DNA from: Dactylonectria macrodidyma
Lineage: Eukaryota; Ascomycota; Sordariomycetes; Hypocreales; Nectriaceae
Direction of reading: 5' to 3'
DNA length: 64,000 nt
Assembly (NCBI GenBank): GCA_020744425.1
Contig: JAGMUV010000037.1
Coordinates: forward strand, 124,001-188,000
Shown one piece after another: positions 11,258 through 20,808 of the stretch. The notes beneath the pieces were generated by a model. The model saw nothing but the letters and a program-made list of their open reading frames with translations. It ran no database searches and had not been told where the DNA came from. Made by a program: the position numbers and the translations under genes. How positions within the stretch are numbered: the first letter of the stretch is position 1; every line of letters starts with the position of its first letter.

Positions 11258-11637
11258 AGTGGCTGAAAAGGTATGCCCGTCAACGTTAGTAGAGAGCGAG
11301 GGTCAGAGATGAGTAGTGTGAAATAGATATTTAGTGTCAATAGGTCAAGCGGCATTTTCGATTTTGCGGCTAGATGATAGGCTAATTCTGTCTTGGTTTA
11401 TTTTCCTCATCAGAATATCATGAGAATATTGCAGCAGGCTACCATTCATGTTGTTATTCCTTTTCCAGAATTTTTTTGGTGGGTTGACGGCTTCGATGTG
11501 GCCGGTTAGGCGAATCTGATGGTAAAGCGACAATTGAATCAAGGGCAGGCGTCGCAGGGTTTACCGAGGCAGGACTCTGCCTAGTAATATTTGGCTCGTT
11601 AGAGGAAGATGCTGAGGCTGAGGCAGGGAAAGATTGA
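11258..11637. other. Spacer between MYND gene and Helitron fragment
   Basis: About 380 bases with no recognisable gene. It should contain the MYND gene terminator region and, near its right end, degenerate sequence leading into the Helitron helicase fragment. Confidence 0.3.
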
Positions 11638-12888
11638 GTGACAGTGCTGCAACTGTCAGACGAAGAGGAAGGTTTCGGGGCCAGCTGCAGCACGCACGGT
11701 CTCTTTGTCATCCCCATCGTCCTCTTCTGCGGAGACTTCCACCAGTTCCGCCCGGTCCAAGAGAGGTCGATTCTGCTGCCCAGCGCGGCCATCTCGTGGG
11801 ATGAAGACAACTCGTTCAAGGCCGAGCAACGGCACCAGCACGACAGGGCGCACGCGTTGTGGAAGAAGTTCACGACGGTCGTCATGCTGGACGAGCAAGT
11901 ACGTGCCGCTGGAGATGCGAAATTGCAGAGACTGCTAAAGCGGATCCGACTGGGCGTGCAGGACCGCACGGATTTGGACCTCCTCAACTCAAGATGCTAC
12001 CGGGAAGGCAGGAGGATCCCGTGGGAATCGGGCATCACCGTGGTGACGCCGCTGAATCGGAATCGGTGGAACCTGAACATGGAGGCGACCTTGTCGTTCC
12101 AGATCCAGCAGCGGTCGATGATGCGAATCTTCATCTCCGAGCATAAGTGGAGGGACGGTCTGCCGACTGAGGAAGAAGCCACCATGATGCTGAACCAGGG
12201 CGACGACAGTGCGATACCAGTAGCAGGCGTCTTCATGTTCGTGCCAGGAATGCCGGTCGTCGTGAACCACAATACCCACCAGGGCTTGAAGCTTGTCAAT
12301 GGGGCCAGTTACACGGCGCTTGACGTCATCCTCGACAAGGCGCATCCGGGCCATCGGATCTCGGCCGATACGACGGTCCACTTCGGGCCGCCGGCAGGGA
12401 TAATATTGGCGTCGGAGGCGACAAAGAACTTCCACTTCGTCGGGATGCCGCCCGGCACGATCCTGTTGACACCCATGAGTGTCAGTATACATTGCCAGCG
12501 AAAGCGGCCGTGGCAGCAGAAGGACGTCAGTCGGAAAGGTTTGCCCTGTGCGGCGGCCTTCGCGTGCACAGACTACAAGGTGCAGAGCAGAACGCTGGAG
12601 CGCGTAGCGCTGGAGTTGCGGGGGGCGAGGACGACAAATGTCGACGGATACATAGTCCCCGCGCAATGTGATCCGTACAGCCTGTACGTGCAGCTGTCTC
12701 GGTGCCGGTCGCTGGACGGCATCATGCTCATCTCCAAGGTGCGGGAAAGAGATCTGGTGGGCAACCGGGTTCCCCAGGAGATGACCGTGGCAGAGGCCAG
12801 ACTGGAGGAACTGAGCGACAGGACGGTTCAGGAGGCATTGCGCTGGTTTGATGCGATTCTAGAGTCCAAGTTGACAGGTGTTGGGTGA
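11638..12888 (+). pseudogene. PIF1-like helicase C-terminal fragment of a Helitron
   Basis: This open frame of about 416 codons has no suitable ATG at its beginning (it opens with GTG). It contains the PIF1/Helitron motifs FCGDFHQFRPV, LDEQVRA, TPLNRNRWNLNME, PGMPVVVNHN, a THFGPP-like block, ACTDYKVQSRT and YVQLSRCRSLDGIML. These line up in order with the end of the large Helitron proteins at 51286-57846 and 59289 onward, so it derives from the same family. Walker A and everything upstream (Rep, DUF6570) are missing, so it cannot be an active helicase. The frame itself is undamaged, which suggests a fairly recent truncation. Confidence 0.85.
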
Positions 12889-13542
12889 CGCGGATGAGAG
12901 GGGATGAGGAGCCGGACGAAAGTGGTAATTTTTTGGGCCAATGAGAGGGGTTCTTTTACGTTTGCGGGGTGAAGTTGGCCTTTTTCGCGTCCTTTCAGTC
13001 CTCACACAAGGCACACATCCGACCAGTCCGCGTTGACTGGAGACCCATCTGACAAATGAGAGTAGAGCTTTTAGAAGCTGAACCGACCCATGAGAGGGGT
13101 TCTTTTAAGGGCAGTCAGGGGCGGGGCATAGACCTTTCGTTCCTCAAGGCACAGGGGAAGGCGCACGTCCGCCGGGGGACGTTGGAAGTTGGAAGTTGGA
13201 AGCTGGGCGTGGTGGGCAAGTTGGCGGCTCCCTTGCGCTGAGTAGCCTTTCGGTACGAAGCTTGCAAAACTAGAGCCTGTTTTACTAGGGGTTGCTGCAC
13301 GTGTTGAGAAGAGGGCGCGGTTTTAAGTGGTCGGCTCTGGGTGGGTGGATGAAGAGACTTGGCCAATAAGGCGCGTGTGTGTGTTACTTTTGTTTTGCGT
13401 AGCCAATCAAACCTATGCAGCGGGCTTTGAAGAGCAGGCACCATTTTGAGTAGCACGATTTAAAGAGCTTAATGCAGACCTAAGAGACCTAGCCAATAGG
13501 GTGAGGGTCAATAATTAAGACAGGGATCAAGAGACTGCAGTA
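12889..13542. other. Non-coding stretch with an 18-bp direct repeat
   Basis: Downstream of the helicase fragment the sequence contains two copies of ATGAGAGGGGTTCTTTTA, at 12941-12958 and 13089-13106. A segment near 13129-13157 resembles the reverse complement of sequence near 58131. No gene is visible. It is probably Helitron 3' or flanking material. It also abuts the pogo-like transposon and does not continue the HeLo reading frame found on its other side. Confidence 0.35.
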
Positions 13543-13782
13543 TACCGTAGAAACTCGAGAAATTCAGCCTCTTGGCAAAGTGGATCCATGCTAATTTCCC
13601 CGCCCGCTATACCCAATTAGGAAAGGCGTGATTGGCATCATCCGACTTCAATCCCTCTGTTCAAAGCTCTCAAAAATAGCTCTCAAGACAACGCTCAAAA
13701 AAAGCCTCTTCAACATGCCTCTCAACACGGCCGGCTTCATCGATATCGTCTGTAGGAGGCCTCTCATTGGTCAGACTTATTA

Positions 13783-15588
13783 CTAATCAGGCACGGGGGT
13801 CCCTAGCGACAGAGATACCTCTGTTTCTATGGGTTCTTCGCCTTGAGAAGATGTATATACGTCCACCAGCTCACGTATGAGTTCCTCCCTGACATCGGTC
13901 CTTGTGTGATCGACAGTCACTCCCCTCTCCGAGGCCATTCGTGTCAATTCCTCTGTAGAGAGAGACGTCAGTGACTCGATGAGGTCGTCTTCCTGAAGCC
14001 CCAGTTCCTCTCCATCGTAAACAGCAGCGATTTCTTGGTGTTGATCCTCTCCTTCGGCGGGATTTGACGCAACTTCCCAGTTGGTGAAGTCAATCTCTTC
14101 CTTTTTCACGTTTTTAATACTGATTAAATTCTCCTCACTCCCGTCAGGCCGTAAGCCGATTCCGCAGCTATAAAATGCCTTACGGACCATATCAGTACGT
14201 CCTTGGAGTTGTTCCCACGCCTTGGCCACGATGTGGGTTGTCATGACTCGTTTCTCAGTAGGAGTCCACGGCTTGGAACTGCGGACCGGATCGTTGTCTC
14301 TCTCGGCTATCCATTCGTCCGCATATTGCTGTAACCACTGCTTAAATGGCTTGTTGACAGATACGTCTAGAGGCTGAAGAAGACTCGTACAGCCAGGAGG
14401 GATCATAGCCGGGAGAATCGTTGACTTGCTGAGTAGTGTTGTGACGCTGTCAGTCTTATGAAAGCTAGCCACATCCATGACAAGCATGAATTCCCTGTAA
14501 GGCCTTTTACAAGGGATGACTTCCTCGTTCAACCACTTCAGGAACAGCTTCTCGTTATTGTAGGCCGTTAGGTTGAATTCAACTGTGACTCCTGGATGAT
14601 AAAGATGTCCCTCTCTCTGCAGGATCTTCCCTTTTGGTGGCTCGGCTCCCTCGAAGATCAGCTTTGGTTTTAACCGGCCAAATCCATCAGCGAAGATTGG
14701 GAGAATAAGCGTGCCTTTTCTCTTGCTCCAGCCACTCCTGTCGGTCTTCCCTGACACTGTCTTCTCCCCAGATAACGCATATGTTGAACCATCAAGATAT
14801 TCGAATGGTATTGGAGTCTCATCGACGTTGAGGATGCAGTTATTATGAAAGCGGCGTTGCGGGGAGTCAAGGATGTCGGGGATCTTCTCGTACGGCCGAG
14901 AGGGGAACTTGGGGGGCGCTTCTGGCGGTGGAGGCGTTCTTCTTTGTGTGTTTCGGCGTAGGAATCGTAAGAAGCTATTGACAATAGCACGGTATTCTTC
15001 TGGGGTCTTCTGGGCTTGATTGGTGATACGGCGTTTAACGATGCGGTGCCTTTTCTTGAAGTTTAGGAACCATCCATTCGAGAATCCAAAGAGCTGCTCG
15101 TGTTCGGGATAGAGCTCTCCAAAGAGGTGTTTAGCTGTGGTCCGGAACCAAGAGACCGTGACGATTTTCTTCTCTGATCGACGTTGAACGAAGCGTCTGA
15201 ATAACTCATCTTCAAGCTCTGGCCAGCGCGGCTTCCAAGAGGTCTCTTTAGGGTCGATGCCGAGGATCTTGTCCCTATTCTTCCACCACACTCGAATCGT
15301 CTTTTCGGTCACTAGGAACCACTTTGATGCCTCAGAAATATAAGGTTGACGATAGCCATCGACGACTTGAACACGATAAGAGCCCCGGGTATTTGGATTT
15401 GGGTCGTAAATCCTGTGATTGAGGAGAAACAGCAAGATCCGCACCTTCTTCTCGTGAGAGTGTGTTTCTTCTTTCCTCTTGAGCGGGGAAAATGGCTTTG
15501 ACTTGTGCTCAGAAATCGGCTTGGGCTTTGGACCGCGCTTAGGCTTTGGTGTCGCCTGTACATTGGGGTCGCGCGGTTCCAACACCAT
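13783..15588 (-). CDS. Pogo/Fot-like DDE transposase, 601 aa
   Basis: An intact single-exon frame from an ATG at 15586-15588 to a stop at 13783. The amino half is basic and helix-turn-helix-like, with SWFRTTAKHLFGELY and FGFSNGWFLNFKKRH resembling the Tc5/CENP-B type DNA-binding region of pogo transposases. The catalytic core shows NVDETPIPFE (first Asp), MLVMDVASFHKT (second Asp) and PPGCTSLLQPLDVSVNKPF (third Asp), with 35 residues between the second and third Asp, i.e. DD35D. The tail carries an acidic region. The length fits Fot1-type transposases. With matching 42-bp ends, the element looks competent, apart from the MITE sitting about 35 bases upstream of its start codon, which may alter its promoter. 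Confidence 0.92.
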   Translation of the reverse strand: MVLEPRDPNVQATPKPKRGPKPKPISEHKSKPFSPLKRKEETHSHEKKVRILLFLLNHRIYDPNPNTRGSYRVQVVDGYRQPYISEASKWFLVTEKTIRVWWKNRDKILGIDPKETSWKPRWPELEDELFRRFVQRRSEKKIVTVSWFRTTAKHLFGELYPEHEQLFGFSNGWFLNFKKRHRIVKRRITNQAQKTPEEYRAIVNSFLRFLRRNTQRRTPPPPEAPPKFPSRPYEKIPDILDSPQRRFHNNCILNVDETPIPFEYLDGSTYALSGEKTVSGKTDRSGWSKRKGTLILPIFADGFGRLKPKLIFEGAEPPKGKILQREGHLYHPGVTVEFNLTAYNNEKLFLKWLNEEVIPCKRPYREFMLVMDVASFHKTDSVTTLLSKSTILPAMIPPGCTSLLQPLDVSVNKPFKQWLQQYADEWIAERDNDPVRSSKPWTPTEKRVMTTHIVAKAWEQLQGRTDMVRKAFYSCGIGLRPDGSEENLISIKNVKKEEIDFTNWEVASNPAEGEDQHQEIAAVYDGEELGLQEDDLIESLTSLSTEELTRMASERGVTVDHTRTDVREELIRELVDVYTSSQGEEPIETEVSLSLGTPVPD

Positions 15589-15623
15589 TGTAACTATCTC
15601 GAGATATGTCAGAACGCTTCAAA

Positions 15624-15802
15624 TACCGTATCCTCTCAATAAATTCACACAAAACTACTGCAGGATTTTACTCCAGTTTTCCACTCTTTCCCCACTTTTC
15701 CCCACTATTACCCGTCATTACAGAATAACCGAAAAAAAAGACTGGCTTGTGGGTCTTTAGCGTTGCAGTAGTTTTGTGTGAATTTATTGAGAGAATACGG
15801 TA
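15624..15802. mobile_element. 179-bp MITE nested in the pogo-like transposon leader
   Basis: Inverted repeats of 39 bases (one mismatch) lie at 15624-15662 and 15764-15802, starting TACCGTATCCTCTCAATAAA. The unit starts and ends with TA. It lies between the transposase start codon (15588) and the element's 5' terminal repeat. The first seven bases, TACCGTA, are shared with the host transposon ends, suggesting mobilisation by a related pogo-type transposase. Confidence 0.88.
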
Positions 15803-15958
15803 TCGAAAAAGAGTGGAAATTGACTCCCCAAGTGAGGGATTAATCTGATATCCGATTTATCATGAGCCTCATTGCACTTGGCCCTAGAGGGCGTAGCGGG
15901 CGGGGTTGGTGGGGCGGTTCCACTTTGCCAAGAGGCTGAATTTCTCGAGTTTCTACGG

Positions 15959-16747
15959 TACATCCAGCTGGGACGGAATTTCGGGGCGGACTACCAGACT
16001 TGCCAGGTTAAACTCGACATTGCTCGACTGCGTCTTTCTCGTTGGGGAGATGCTGTCAAGATCAACAATGACAGCAGATTCACCGAAGTCAAACCTAGCA
16101 ACAATCAGGTCCGCATAGCGAAGAACACATTGGAGCAACTCCTCAACCTGTTCAGCAATGCACATACGGAGTCGTCGAGCTTCAAATTAGGCGCGAGAGA
16201 AGAGGAGTTGGCTCTATTCGATCCAAGCACGAATACCAACCAGGCCGTCGTGACACTGCGAAACACGATGCGCGATCTTGCGCAGAAGAGGCAGAAGGCC
16301 ACCAGTCTATCGAAGAAGATATCATGGGCACTCTATAAGCAAAGGTCCTTTGTGCGGTTGCTTGAAGATATTCAGGAACTTCTTGACGGCTTGGAGGCCA
16401 TCTTCCCACAACAGGAAGCCTACAAGCGAATGGTGGAGATCGAGATTGAAGAAGTTGGAGAAGGGCCAAGCCTGCAGGTGTTGTCAGACGCGGCGCAAGA
16501 GACGGATGACCTCCTTCAAGAGGCAGCAAGTAGGAGGCTAGAAGCACTGGGCAGCAGCAACACGATAGACAAAGCGAAGGTGGCCGAAACCGCAAAGGTA
16601 AAGGTGGGGAACGAATATATCTCTCAAGCAGTTCCCAGCAGGACTGGCGTTACGACGAACAAGATCGGGGATTTGGATGCGCAGGGAAGGTCAAGAGTGC
16701 ATGTCGGGGATAGTCATGGAACCAAGGGATTTATGGACAGCGACTAG
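15959..16747 (+). pseudogene. HET-S-like HeLo-domain protein with C-terminal HET-s amyloid motifs, 5' truncated
   Basis: From 15959 the frame reads YIQLGRNFGADYQ then LDIARLRLSRWGDAV, the start of a HeLo domain, and stays open to TAG at 16745-16747 (262 residues). HeLo domains are membrane-targeting cell-death domains. Residues encoded at about 16555-16722 form two pseudo-repeats of the HET-s prion-forming type. Each starts at an Asn and has Ile at position 3, Lys/Arg-Val at 13-14 and Val-Gly-Asn/Asp at 16-18; they are separated by about 13 residues, as in HET-s-like prion-forming domains. About 25 amino-terminal codons are missing, because the pogo-like transposon ends exactly in the TAC codon. 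The sequence left of the transposon does not supply them, and no ATG precedes residue 100 in the fused frame. I therefore call it disrupted. It lies upstream of, and parallel to, the NLR gene. Confidence 0.85.
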
Positions 16748-17562
16748 AGCGTGCTCAAAGAAATCCCCTCCAAGCTACAACGGTGTCACATCCTGGGGAT
16801 AGCAGCGCTGGGAACCATGTTATCTGCACATCGGCGCGTCATTTTTGATAAATACTACCACTTCGCCTCGAGAGAGTCCTCCTAGTTCACGACCTGATCC
16901 CGTGATTCGAACCTTCTCCCGCCAGCAAGCCTGTTGGTTTCGTCTCTGGGCGAGCGACAAACCCCAAGCCGGCTGTGCGACCCCGAAACCACTGGCGCTA
17001 TGTCCTTGTCTGGAAAAGCGCCCCAGGTCGCAATAACATAGCTGCTTCTTAAACTCGGTGGCGGCTGAGTGGCTTGAGCAGATGACTGTTCCGAGCATTG
17101 ATTGGCTCCAATCTATCAGAGGTAGGGTCAAAAACAGGACAGCTGTTCTGTACGTACCAGTGCCCAAAATCTGCCTAATCCCTTAGAGAGGCATAAGCCT
17201 CCATCTCGGTACCAGCCCCACATGGCACAAGCCACAGCCAAGGTACATACATAGACCTCAGATGCGGCAGAATTAGGTCTGTCTAGAGGCTCACGCCATG
17301 TAGCTTTATGTAGACTAGATGATTGCTTGGACTTATGGCACCAGCAAAAATAGGTAGAAGCTGATGTACCTTTGATTTATTGTTTTCTAATTGGCTCGAT
17401 CCCCTGTTTGATACCGAAGTGGAGGCTTATGCCACTCTATGGGATAGGAGGGACACTTTCCTGGTCGAGGATGGCAGTGCAGATAACATTGTCCACTTTG
17501 ACTGGGTACAGCTGATCTTGGAGGACTCTCGTGCCCAGTGCCTAACCCTCGATGAGCTCGAA
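16748..17562. other. Spacer between HeLo gene and NLR
   Basis: About 800 bases expected to hold the NLR promoter. From 17380 the NLR frame is already open but has no ATG until 17563, so part of this stretch could be an unrecognised first exon. No RNA gene or mobile element is visible. Confidence 0.4.
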
Positions 17563-20500
17563 ATGGCAACGAATGACGAACGCGAAAAGGGGACGATCAA
17601 TTCCCTGACGGATGCGACAGTTGCTGGCAATGGCAGACTCCAGGTGGGAGACAACTACACGGCAAACAATCACACGACGAATAACTACGCGAACCACAAC
17701 AACCCGAACCTTGACCAGTGTCTTATCGACCTGCAAGTGACCGATCCCCGCCACGACAAGAGACGCATCAAGGAGACAAAGGGTGGGCTTCTCAAGGACT
17801 CGTACAAGTGGATTCTGGATCATCAGGACTTTCGGAGATGGCGAGACGACAGAGATACCCGGCTGCTCTGGATCAAGGGTGATCCTGGCAAGGGCAAGAC
17901 CATGTTGCTCTGTGGCATTATCGAGGAGCTAGAGAAGCAGGGCAAGAAACTTCTGGCTTACTTCTTCTGCCAGGCCGCCGACTCGCGCATTAACAATGCA
18001 ACGGCCGTGCTGCGCGGCCTCATTTACCTCCTTCTTGACCAGCAACCGTCGCTCATCTCACACGTGAAGAAAAAGTACAAAAATGCCGGCAAAAAACTCT
18101 TTGAGGATGTGAATGCATGGGCGGCTTTGTCTGAGATCTCTGAAGACATCTTTGCAGAAATCTTGCGAGACAGCACCTTCCTGATCATCGACGCGCTCGA
18201 CGAATGCGTGACAGGTTGTCAGCAACTTCTCGACTGGATTGTCAAGATGTCGTCTGAATTTCCTCGTGTCAAGTGGATTGTCTCCAGTCGCAACTGGCCA
18301 GACATCGAAGAGAAACTGGATAATACGACGCAGAAAGTCAGGCTGCACCTCGAATTAAATCAGGCTTCAATCTCCGCCGCCGTACGCATGTTCATTCGGC
18401 ACAGGGTTGAAGCACTGGCAAAAGAAAAGAAATATGATCGCCAGACACAGGATGTCGTTGAACAACACTTGGTCTCTCATGCCAATGACACGTTTCTCTG
18501 GGTAGCTCTGGTCTGTCAAGAGCTCGCAGATCCCAAGGTCCGAAAACGGCATATACGCGACAAGTTGGTGTCATATCCACAAGGACTTGATCCACTCTAT
18601 AAGCGAATGATGAAACATATCTTTAATTCGAATGATGCGGACCTTTGCAAAGAGATCCTAGCTATTGCTTCGGTCATATACCGACCCATCACTTTGGAGG
18701 AATTGAAGGTTCTTGTTAAGTCACTCGAGGACTTCGACCAGGACGACTTGGAAGAAATCATCGGGTGCTGCGGCTCTTTCCTTACCCTTCGAGAGGGCGT
18801 CATCTACTTTGTGCATCAATCGGCGAAGGATTTCCTGCTCAGCAAGACATCCGACCAGATCCTACCTTCTGGTGCCGCGGACCAGCACCATGCCATCTTC
18901 TCGAGGTCACTGGAGGCCCTCTCAAAATCGCTCCGACGAGATATTTACAACCTGTGCGCCCCAGGATTCCCTATCGAACAGGTCTCGACGCCCGACCCTG
19001 ACCCATTGGTTTCGACTAGATATTCTTGTATCTACTGGGTTGACCATCTCCATGACTCAGAACCCGCGGCGAAGATGAGAGACAAGGACTTACAGGATGG
19101 CGGCGTCATCCATGACTTCCTTCAAACGAAGTATTTGTATTGGCTAGAAGCTATCAGTCTGTTGCGCAGTATGTCGGAGGGAGTCATGGCAATGCAGAAG
19201 CTCAGGGGTTTAGTAGTAAGTTGCCGGAATTCATCTATATATCAAGGAGACGGCCTGACATCTTCACAGCGAAACATGGAAGCACGACAACTAACCGAAC
19301 TTCTCGGAGACGCGCACCGGTTTATTCTTTCCAATAAACGAGCGATAGAGATTGCTCCGTTGCAGGCTTACGCATCGGCACTAGTGTTTAGTCCCACTCG
19401 CAGTCGAGTTAGAAAGCTGTTCAAGAAGGAAGAGCCGGATTGGATAATATCGAAGCCGAGTATGGAAGGGAATTGGAACGCTTGCCTTCAGACGCTCGAG
19501 GGCCACGGCCATTGGGTAATTTCGGTTGCGTTCTCAGCAAATGGCCAGTGGATCGCATCGGGTTCGTGGGATAAGACGGTCAAGATCTGGGATGCCGGTA
19601 TGGGCGCCTGCGTGCGGACGCTCGAAGGCCATAGCGATTCGGTGCTCTCAATCGCGTTCTCAGCGGATAGCCAGTGGATTGCATCGGGTTCGTACGACAA
19701 GATGGTCAAGATCTGGGATGCTAGTACGGGCGCCTGCATGCAGACACTCGAGGGCCACAGCGATTCGGTGCACTCGGTCGCGGTGTCAGCGGATAGCCAG
19801 CTGGTCGCATCGGGTTCGTACGATAAGACGGTCAAGATCTGGGATGCCGGTATGGGCGCCTGCGTGCGGACGCTCGAAGGCCATAGCGATTCGGTGCACT
19901 CGGTCGCGTTCTCAGCGGATGGCCAGTGGATTGCATCGAGTTCTCTCGATAACACAGTCAAGATCTGGGATGCCGGTACCGGCGCCTGCGTACGGACGCT
20001 CGAAGGCCATGGCGGTTCAGTGCTCTCAGCCGTGTTCTCGGCGGATAGTCAGTGGATTGCATCGAGTTCGTACGACAAGACTGTTAAGATCTGGGATGCC
20101 GGTACCGGCGCCTGCGTACGGACGCTTGAGGGCCATGGCGGTTTAGTAAACTCGGTCGCGTTCTCACCCGATAGCCAGTGGATCGCATCGAGTTCGCTCG
20201 ATAATGCGGGTAAGATCTGGGATGCCGGTACCGGCGCCTGCGTACGGACGCTTAAGGGCCACAGTTGTTCAGTGCTCTCAATCGCGTTCTCGGCGGATAG
20301 CCAGTGGAACGTATCCGGCTCGCTCGATAAGACGGTCAAGATCTGGGATGCCGGTATGGGCGCCTGCGTGCGGACGCTCGAAGGCCATAGCGATTCGGTG
20401 CACTCGGTCGCGTTCTCAGCGGATGGCCAGTGGATTGCATCGAGTTCTCTCGATAACACAGTCAAGATCTGGGATACCGGTACCGGCGCCTGCGTCCAGA

Positions 20501-20808
20501 CGCTCAACGTGGGCAGGCCGATAGCTCACCTTTGGTTTGACCTGATGACTAACTCTCGTCTATCTACTGACATCGGAGTTCTGAACCTAAATCTACCGTC
20601 TGTTGAGACTCAACTGACTCAGGTTTCTTTACAAGACGTTAGCTACTGCGGCTATGGTATAAGCGCTGACGGTATATGGGTTGTGAAAGATGGGGAGGGT
20701 CAGCTTTGGCTACCTCTGGAGTATCGAGCGTCAGAATCGGCCGTAGTGGGATCGACGGTCGCTATTGGCTGCCGTTCAGGTTATGTACTAGTGATGCAGT
20801 TCTCGTAG
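17563..20808 (+). CDS. NACHT-WD40 NOD-like receptor with N-terminal HET-s-type amyloid motif
   Basis: Starting at the ATG at 17563, residues 13-32 form a single HET-s-type motif (Asn-1, Leu-3, Gly-12, Arg-Leu at 13-14, Val-Gly-Asp at 16-18, Tyr-20), followed by an Asn/Thr/His-rich linker. The NACHT domain has Walker A GDPGKGKT (residues 106-113) and Walker B FLIIDALDEC (about 206-215). A winged-helix-like middle region leads to eight WD40 repeats and a degenerate C-terminal blade region. A 54-nt segment at 19216-19269 has GTAAGT, CTGAC and CACAG and is probably an in-frame intron, giving about 1063 residues. NLRs of this architecture sense non-self through the repeats and trigger cell death. 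The amyloid motif is predicted to template folding of a HeLo effector, and a matching one lies just upstream. The frame is open another 61 codons before the ATG, so the true start is uncertain. Confidence 0.88.
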   Translation: MATNDEREKGTINSLTDATVAGNGRLQVGDNYTANNHTTNNYANHNNPNLDQCLIDLQVTDPRHDKRRIKETKGGLLKDSYKWILDHQDFRRWRDDRDTRLLWIKGDPGKGKTMLLCGIIEELEKQGKKLLAYFFCQAADSRINNATAVLRGLIYLLLDQQPSLISHVKKKYKNAGKKLFEDVNAWAALSEISEDIFAEILRDSTFLIIDALDECVTGCQQLLDWIVKMSSEFPRVKWIVSSRNWPDIEEKLDNTTQKVRLHLELNQASISAAVRMFIRHRVEALAKEKKYDRQTQDVVEQHLVSHANDTFLWVALVCQELADPKVRKRHIRDKLVSYPQGLDPLYKRMMKHIFNSNDADLCKEILAIASVIYRPITLEELKVLVKSLEDFDQDDLEEIIGCCGSFLTLREGVIYFVHQSAKDFLLSKTSDQILPSGAADQHHAIFSRSLEALSKSLRRDIYNLCAPGFPIEQVSTPDPDPLVSTRYSCIYWVDHLHDSEPAAKMRDKDLQDGGVIHDFLQTKYLYWLEAISLLRSMSEGVMAMQKLRGLVVSCRNSSIYQGDGLTSSQRNMEARQLTELLGDAHRFILSNKRAIEIAPLQAYASALVFSPTRSRVRKLFKKEEPDWIISKPSMEGNWNACLQTLEGHGHWVISVAFSANGQWIASGSWDKTVKIWDAGMGACVRTLEGHSDSVLSIAFSADSQWIASGSYDKMVKIWDASTGACMQTLEGHSDSVHSVAVSADSQLVASGSYDKTVKIWDAGMGACVRTLEGHSDSVHSVAFSADGQWIASSSLDNTVKIWDAGTGACVRTLEGHGGSVLSAVFSADSQWIASSSYDKTVKIWDAGTGACVRTLEGHGGLVNSVAFSPDSQWIASSSLDNAGKIWDAGTGACVRTLKGHSCSVLSIAFSADSQWNVSGSLDKTVKIWDAGMGACVRTLEGHSDSVHSVAFSADGQWIASSSLDNTVKIWDTGTGACVQTLNVGRPIAHLWFDLMTNSRLSTDIGVLNLNLPSVETQLTQVSLQDVSYCGYGISADGIWVVKDGEGQLWLPLEYRASESAVVGSTVAIGCRSGYVLVMQFS
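19216..19269 (+). other. Probable in-frame intron of the NLR gene
   Basis: The 54 nt begin GTAAGTTGCC, contain a CTGAC branch-like site and end CTTCACAG. The length is a multiple of three with no stop, so it hides inside the open frame. Removing it joins KLRGLV to RNMEARQL, which reads like the continuous linker of other fungal NACHT-WD40 proteins. Confidence 0.65.
19501..20508 (+). repeat. Eight tandem 126-bp WD40 repeats, near-identical
   Basis: Eight units of exactly 126 bp (42 residues) begin with Gly-His and share the core QWIASGSxDKTVKIWDAG. Units 4 and 8 are almost identical over most of their length. Differences cluster in the few residues after Gly-His (HW, SDS, GGS, GGL, SCS) and around the SxD turn. 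High internal identity with variation confined to a few surface positions is what is known for HET-D/HET-E type incompatibility repeats, which evolve by unequal exchange. Confidence 0.93.

Larger units (their letters stand above)
13543..15960 (-). mobile_element. Complete pogo/Fot-like transposon with 42-bp terminal inverted repeats
   Basis: Inverted repeats lie at 13543-13584 (TACCGTAGAAACTCGAGAAA...) and 15919-15960. The unit begins and ends with TA, the target duplication of this superfamily. It encodes one intact DDE transposase on the minus strand. A second, unrelated MITE is inserted in its 5' leader (15624-15802). The right end abuts the coding sequence of a HET-S-like gene. The 220-bp MITE at 2056-2275 has the same ends, so an autonomous and a non-autonomous member coexist in the window. 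Confidence 0.93.

Noticed and set aside
15872..15958. Native N-terminus of the HeLo protein (open frame starting at 15872)
   Set aside because: The frame opens with TTG, has no ATG, and these bases belong to the terminal region of the pogo-like transposon.
16870..16930. Possible tRNA: GATTCGAAC-like T-loop sequence
   Set aside because: The flanking bases do not pair as a T stem on either strand, and no acceptor or anticodon arm can be drawn.
17380..17562. NLR start at 17380
   Set aside because: That position is TTG; the first ATG is at 17563 and places the amyloid motif near the N-terminus, as expected. The upstream part may still be a spliced exon.
19488..20507. Long antisense frames across the WD40 repeats
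   Set aside because: They are repeats of the same 42-codon unit read on the other strand, a shadow of the WD40 array.
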